Source of the DNA: Macrosoma leucophasiata
Taxonomy: Eukaryota; Arthropoda; Insecta; Lepidoptera; Hedylidae
DNA length: 64,000 bases
Assembly: GCA_036365455.1 (NCBI GenBank)
Contig: JAWQUS010000016.1
Location: 17,011,001 to 17,075,000, forward strand
Direction of reading: 5' to 3'
The notes under the pieces were generated by a model that saw only the letters and a program-made list of their open reading frames with translations, ran no database searches and was not told the DNA's origin. The position numbers and the translations under genes were made by a program. This document shows, in pieces, positions 57,556 through 64,000 of the stretch; the first letter of the stretch is position 1; each line of letters starts with the position of its first letter.

Positions 57556-58199
57556 CTACGTAGTATTAATACATATTCTCTGCTATAGCTCTACCGAAAA
57601 ATAGTGGTACCTACAAAGGATAAAGACCCAACTAGACCCAACTTTTTTGCGCCTGATTGGTAAAAATTATCAAGCTTCAAAAGACAATCAATGTAATCAA
57701 TACGTTTTTAATAGGTAAGTAGTTAATAAGTAGGTACACAGACTGCACGTTTCTAATCAACAACGAAACTTAGCGCCAGGCGTACCTTCGACAATACTAA
57801 AATTTAAACAACTAAATATTTGTATTTGAATCCAGCAATCATTCAATATTTACTTATTCATGAATAATAAATAAATATGCAATGATGATGTTAATAATCT
57901 GCTCCCCATTAAATATTAGCATTAGACCGCAAACTCTTCGCAATATTTGTTCTTCAAATTTACATAGACTTACATACATCTGTAAATATTGCTATCTTTG
58001 CAAATATGCATAGTCAGTACAGACGCGGTACCTAACGAACACGTGATTATTATCACATGATTGTAGATTTTTAGTTAGTTTGGTTCCAGTGTTAACAGTG
58101 GACATCTTTACACCTTAGAGATAATACCTTTAAGATTTATTATAATAATTTATTTTTCTGACAAGGAAATATACATATCTATCTTACAGGCCCATTTGC

Positions 58200-58522
58200 T
58201 ACTTTTCACACTAATGATTTCTTTAAGCGATTTGACGGCGAGGCGAACTTAGCCGCAGAATTCGCGGCGTGTACACGCGCTCTCGCTGCATTATCACCGC
58301 GAGCGCGCTGCGAAATCGCTGCCGTTATGAACGCGCCCACATTGCTCTGCTATAGCATTTAACTTCATCCTGCTATATTCGAGATAAGAATTCAATGCGG
58401 ACTCGCGGCGAACTTTCGGCGAGATCGTGAGAGATATATATCGCAGCAAGTGCGCACGCAGCGAACTGGCAGCGAAATCGCCTTTCCGTAAAATCGCCCA
58501 ATGAAATCGCTAATTTGAAAAG
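58200..58522. mobile_element. CG-rich TIR element
   Basis: acttttcacactaatgattt at the left; the right end reads, in reverse, ccttttcaaattagcgattt. Both continue with a gcgattt word. The interior is dense in gcgaa/ttcgc words and CpG. No coding sequence. Confidence 0.55.
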
Positions 58523-58779
58523 GTTCTCATCACTTCATGTATGGTTGAGGATGTTCCGTTGCAAAGACTATAATTAATTAATTTAATTACCGCTCATATC
58601 TGGAATGCATCAACTTGCTAAATAAACTAATATAAGCCAAGCCAGCCAGTCAGGGAAATACAAGCGTAGGTAGTAGTAGTGTAGTGTAGTAGTATGTTTA
58701 GTAAAAGGTATTCATTCTAATTAGATAGCAATTATTATTATCACTATATGGATGGGATGGGAAAAGGGATTAAATGAAA

Positions 58780-59344
58780 CGCAAAGCTTTTTTTACATTT
58801 TTTTTATTTTTTTACAATTAATCAGATAACATACATATCAAACCAGCCGAAGTATGGCTAAACCCATTTATTATCTAAACTTATGAACAATACAAGAAAT
58901 TGATACATCTCAAATTCACCTTACTTTAAATATATAGATATATTATATATGCATCCACTCTACATATAATCTACAACCTACTTATTCATAATCTAAGTTT
59001 TGCATAAATTCAAAGTAAATATGCCCAAAAGAAATATTGTTGAACTATGAATATACATATTACTTTTTGGCAATTAATTGAGTATCATTTCTGTGCATAG
59101 CAAAATTAATTTTTCTTTAACATGTAACTTAGATCTTATTTAATAAAGAGGCCACAAATATAACATGCGTTTCTGTCGTCAGTTCAATTACATAGGACAT
59201 TTTGTTAAACATTATTTATTTCCTATACTATAAACATTACTCTTATGAAATGTAAGAAAAATATCCTTACGCGATAACTGAATTAGCCTAGCAGTGCTGT
59301 GCAGTGAGAGTCGAGGACGTGGGGCGGCAGGCCCGCGTATGCGC

Positions 59345-59376
<32 letters not shown>

Positions 59377-59388
59377 CCCACGCACCCA

Positions 59389-59435
<47 letters not shown>

Positions 59436-62400
59436 GCCTCCGCCCCGCCCTTGTGCGTACACATTGCGCTAACATACCGTACTGTACTCCATACGATACC
59501 TTAATATACCATATTACAAGTTACAATACCATACAACACTTCACATAATGATCAAAACAACTATTTGTCATCTACATAAAATTTGCTCCAAATGTTTTAT
59601 ATTAAAATATGTCTACTTATTGTAACTTCTAAATAGTTACAGCCAACTTTACAAATAATTGATACATTAGACTCTCAAATAGATCTCTACTAACTATTAT
59701 TAATGGTAAAAAATAAAGAATAAAATACTTCTAAACATTGCATTTCAATCACATAAGGTTTAGTTTAATTATACAATAATAACATTCTTTTTTAAACCCG
59801 AACATAAGTATTACAAGAACATTGATATCGTTGAGTTCTGGAATGGAAAAATAGCACACTTAAATTCACTAACTGTTACACTTACATAATAATTATTGTT
59901 CTCCTGCTTTGTTTGTAAAATACATTGCTTTTATGTAGTTTCAGAAAAATAACAATTAAAATATATCAACTATTTGATATACTGATATTTAATAATAATT
60001 CTTGATATACCTTAAAATAACTTAAAGAAACGTTAATATGGGTGGGTGTACCAAATAACAGTGCAGTGCGATCGATAAGTACTGAAGGGCGATAAATAGT
60101 CTGATTATATAGTGAGGTTACTTGAACGAGGTAATATAGATAAGAACGTGAAAGTGACGGCTGCCCGGGGCTAGGAGGGGTCCCGAGGGCCGACATCTGC
60201 TTCTCTTATTTGGTACGCGAGGCTGGGGTGGCGGCGACGAGGTTGGCTCGCGGCGTCCGGCTTATATTGCACGGTGCCCGTCTAATAAAAGTCATTAACG
60301 GCCGGGCAAATTCGATTGGACAGTCGGCCGCCGCCAGCCACGCTCCTCGCCCGCCAAGCGCGATCCGTCGGCGCGGACCGGTTACGGAACACGGACACGT
60401 GGTCTACAGATACAATAACATCACAATAATGCTTAACGTTCTGACGACAATACATTTAAACAGTTTTTTTTTTTCAAAGAGATTGAGAATATACGAGTTT
60501 CAAATAAATGCCGAAAAAGTTACACAAGAACATAAGGAACACTACAGCAGCAATCAAATTGCGAACACATTTGTACTACATAAAAATTAATACACAACCC
60601 TTTGCGCGAAAAGACAGAAAAGTTCAACTTTTGTCACAATGAAACAGGTACAAAATTATATTCGGAGACTGTATTTCGCGCCGTCGTTTCTAACGGAGGG
60701 GACCGCCTCAGTCTTTATAATACGCGGCGATCGTCAATGTACCTGCTTCATCTCCCATTTAATACTAGATCTTTAGAATTAAATTTTCCCATCACAGAGA
60801 TTTGCACAGAAAATCTTTATTTTATATTTAGCTTATTGATATCATTATGAAAAATTTAGTATCTGTTTATTATAATAAGTGTTCGATTACACGAATATCA
60901 AGGAGAATTAATAATTAATTGGTGTATTATGAGACGAGACAGCTTATATCTATACTAACTTATCGATTACATTTATCCTGATATTGTTATAACGAATTAC
61001 GTCACTGAAAAACGCTTTATATAACTACGTTGTACTTTAACTCAAAGGTGGTACCGAAAAATATATTTATATATTTTTTTATTATAAAAAACAGCGCCAA
61101 TCGTTTATTACTTTAGAGAGATGTAACTCACTACAATACTATAGGCAATCCAATTAAGTTCCTCGATTATTATGATAACTTAAGACTTTTTAAATACCAA
61201 ACTAACGCAATCACGGATATGAATAGAACAAAATGATTCGAATTAGAAATGTTACACGATATGCATCGTTGAAGATCAAAGTAAATTTCAGATGACATCG
61301 GTGGTATTGATAGCACTAACAAATTTTATCAGTCTCTGCTCGTCCAGATGAGGATGTCATGTAAAAATGGCTCACACGGGAAAAGCTCGCGCTATGTTTC
61401 AAACATGGTGGGCTAAATAACTAATTAACTTGTTCGCTTTGTACACGCGAACACTGTAGTCCATTACTCGTAACGCACTTCAATAATTATTAATTTTATA
61501 TTCGACTCAATACGTTACTAAAGTAAAAAAATACGCGAAGCGATTATGTCTCGTCACACATACTTGTCGCTGGCAGTAGGAAACATCTAATAAAATAAAT
61601 ATTTTTTTCATCCGACTCACTGGATAATATTAAAAATATTTTCTTAATCACAGCTATCAGTCTGTCAAAATTTAAATTAAGTATATTTCAGAATTGGATT
61701 AGTCGCTCCTCACTTACATAGGTTTATTATTCAAGTACAAGTACAATCAAGGTACAAAAGTGACTAATTTAAGACCGCAGAGTATTGTTATTTTTATGTC
61801 AACACATAACATTGACATTTGAGAGGTTGTACAGTTAAGTGGAACATTAAAGAATTTGGTCGATGAAGCTACGTAATTACGTATAAAATATATTATCAAG
61901 AACGGTGATGTCGAGACCATTTCAGTTCTCTTACAGTACAAATGAACATTGAATATATAACAACATGACACAGGTACAACAGAGATCTAATGAAAGAATA
62001 ATACAAATATTAACTAGTTTCATAATAGGATATGATTATTAATTATGCTCGATAACAAAAGCTCGTTTAAAGCGACGTTCGAATGCGAGAGAGACTAGAG
62101 AAGCAGTGTCTTGTGAAGTTAGCAAGCAGTAACTGGAGTCTACTGCATCAATTAACTGTTGGTGGGGGGTTGGCCTTGATACACATACATAAACGCTATT
62201 ATGGATCCACGAGACCGTCCATTGCAATTGACAATTGTTACGTGATAGATGGTTTCAAACGATGACCAATTGACACAGCAACTGAAGGCATATCAATCGC
62301 GCATGCTTTATTAGCTCGCTTGTTGGATGTCAATGTGGAAAGATTTTGCTCACAAATTTCCCCAATTGGTACATTATGTGACTATGAACATTGGTATTTT

Positions 62401-64000
62401 TTAAAAGTACATATTATATTGACTTCTCAATTAATATTTCCAACAGTATTGGTAGTTTCGGTATTTTGTTTAGGAACTTAAAGGACTACTCCAGAAGAAA
62501 GAAAACTTTTGGCAATTCCTTTAAAGACCATCAATCAGTTTTTTTCTAACACCGTAACTTATAAGCGATCAAATTTTGCGTCAAATGCATCTTTCAAATA
62601 AATATTGCAAATTACAACTGACCGTCTCGCGGAAGCCTTAAATTCGTCGAAGGGCGAATCAAATGCAACTTTAACGATTACAATATATCGAACTAGACAG
62701 GACAGTGACATGTACTGGAAACACCAGGTGTAGTTTGTATGTGCGTCCCGCGAGGACGCGAGGGCGCTTGTGGGCACTGGCGTAAGTTACTGCTTTATGT
62801 TAACGATTGTACCGTAGTCAATTACTGCTCAGTGACCTACCCGGTTGATGTCTTAGTGATCTACTACAACTATACATATAGCAGTTAAAAATATTCTCAG
62901 CAATCACATTTATTAAAATTACCATACATAGAGAATTTAGCTTAGTTCAACGTTTTTTTAATCAATGGCCCTCTGTTTACACGTAAAGTCACTCAGTACA
63001 TTTTTTTTATTATTTTGTATTATTCAGTTGTTTGTGTTTATCAAGAACACCCTTTGTCTTACAGCTATATACCAATAATACAAAAATCCATTCACTATAA
63101 TTAAGGTAAATTTTAGATATTTAAACACTAAAATGTAAAATATGAAACATCCTAAATAAACTCTGATATACCAATTTAGCTCAATTAATTAAATATATTC
63201 TTGAGTGACTATGACAAAAGAGAAATAAATGCATTTTAATAATACTACCCAACCATTCCCTTGTAAACGTTTCACAGTGTCCAAGCTGCTCAGGCCGAAC
63301 TATCTCCTACAGATTGTTACCGCTACACACTCGTTATTTAATATTTGGTATTCTCTTAATCGCACCACGTAACAAGACTAGAGGAATGATTGCCTCTTGT
63401 GCCGACGTCTCCGTCTACTCCATCTACTCCGCCCATAAATAAGGAAGACTAGTTTCTTTGTAGATATCACCTAATGTGCTTCTATTGTTTATAAGGACGT
63501 CAACGTACAAAAATATATATAAACAAAGACAACAAGCAAACTTTTAATCTTATCAAATTAAAAAAGGCCATCTGAATATGTATATCACTAGTTAGTTTAT
63601 GACGCCAGAGGTCGCGTCCAGCGGTTACAACAACACCTTGGAAAGAGTGAGAATGTCTTTTAACTATGCATCGAGTACATTTAGCGTAATGGACGTTTAA
63701 AGGAAAAAATATGCGGTTTCGTACATATTTTGGTCCCTATTCAAATGTACTGTGGAAATGTTGCTATGTCGTGTGAGATCGCATAGTGAAATGCGTCGTT
63801 GTAAAGCCAATATACCGGGTTCGCGTCTCGCCTTTGGTCGACATTGACATTGTTTAGTACTGGAGGCAGTCGCAAGCGACGGAACACCGGTACGGTATAA
63901 ATATAATAATTAAGGGTACATGCAATAGGCGGTATTGTTAAGCGAACACGATGCATTAAACGGCATGGTCCATAACATTAAAAGCTAATTATTGGACTGA
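58780..64000 (-). other. Repeat-poor block; possible long 3' UTR of a minus-strand gene
   Basis: Apart from the CGCA tract I recognise no repeat in 5.2 kb, in contrast with the rest. At 58787-58818 the minus strand has an A-rich stretch with AATAAA, which could be a transcript end. A GC-rich island lies at about 60160-60405. No open frame here is convincing. The gene body, if any, would lie beyond the right edge. Confidence 0.25.
59345..59434. repeat. (CGCA)n microsatellite, about 22 units
   Basis: Two units vary (cacccacg). GC-rich flanks include ccgccccgccc at 59439-59449. Frames across it (poly Thr-His-Ala-Arg or Arg-Ala-Cys-Val) are artefacts. Confidence 0.9.

Noticed and set aside
59212..59548. 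Frames of poly THAR or RACV across the CGCA tract
   Set aside because: Microsatellite translation in several frames on both strands.
60210..60590. 126-codon + strand frame
   Set aside because: Begins at a TTG, not an ATG, and its second half is low-complexity AT-rich sequence.

Overview
This window looks like nuclear DNA of an insect, most probably a moth or butterfly. It is AT-rich, has almost no long reading frames, and is packed with short decayed mobile elements. The only convincing intact genes are two intron-split globins. Several repeat types fit lepidopteran genomes as I know them: Helitron-like elements with A/T flanks, a TC start and a CTAG end; tRNA-headed SINEs; and LINE ends of insect type. 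The order-level assignment is inference, because no database was searched.

Genes. Two paralogous globins lie on the + strand about 30 kb apart. Globin A has coding exons at 15013-15167, 17532-17757 and 18942-19085 (174 aa). Globin B has coding exons at 45683-45837, 46708-46933 and 53901-54038 (172 aa). Exons 1 and 2 have the same lengths in both genes (155 and 226 nt). Intron phases are 2 and 0, which fits the ancestral globin positions B12.2 and G7.0. Both keep Phe CD1 (F63), distal His E7 (H84) and proximal His F8 (H116). Both start with MGGWL(S/T), a possible N-myristoylation signal. By eye they are about 73% identical over the first 167 residues. In both genes an acceptor lies 5-6 nt upstream of the ATG, so each should have an upstream non-coding exon. 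A candidate for globin B (TATA-like box, then a good donor) lies at 28285-28593.

Mobile DNA. I use local family names. S1 is a roughly 280-bp short interspersed repeat with more than 25 copies or pieces on both strands. S2 and S3 are tRNA-headed SINEs. H1, H2 and H3 are Helitron-like families. M1 is a MITE with TIRs. hAT-like MITEs of three families carry 8-bp target duplications. L2 is a LINE tail or SINE with a (TTA)n end. X is an element of about 630 bp. Protein-coding fossils include an ORF1-like retroelement gene (31937-33024), a transposase lacking its catalytic core (26024-26491), and several LINE C-termini (1770, 12440, 14717, 29550 and 38632). Insertions are often nested. The clearest stack is at 34.5-35.9 kb: S1 holds a hAT-like MITE, which holds an H2 element, which holds 70 perfect copies of an 8-bp repeat.

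Layout. 0-15 kb is a repeat field upstream of globin A. 15-19 kb is globin A with repeats in both introns. 19-45 kb is the repeat-rich stretch between the genes, including the possible globin B promoter at 28.3 kb. 45.7-54 kb is globin B, whose second intron (6.97 kb) holds nested Helitron-like and X elements. 54-58.5 kb is sparse. 58.8-64 kb is nearly repeat-free and could be the 3' end of a minus-strand gene lying beyond the window.

I found no defence system, operon, CRISPR or new enzyme system. The most interesting points are the acylation-type globin pair, repeats that crowd its splice sites, a strand-switched chimeric repeat, and the 70-unit perfect octamer array.
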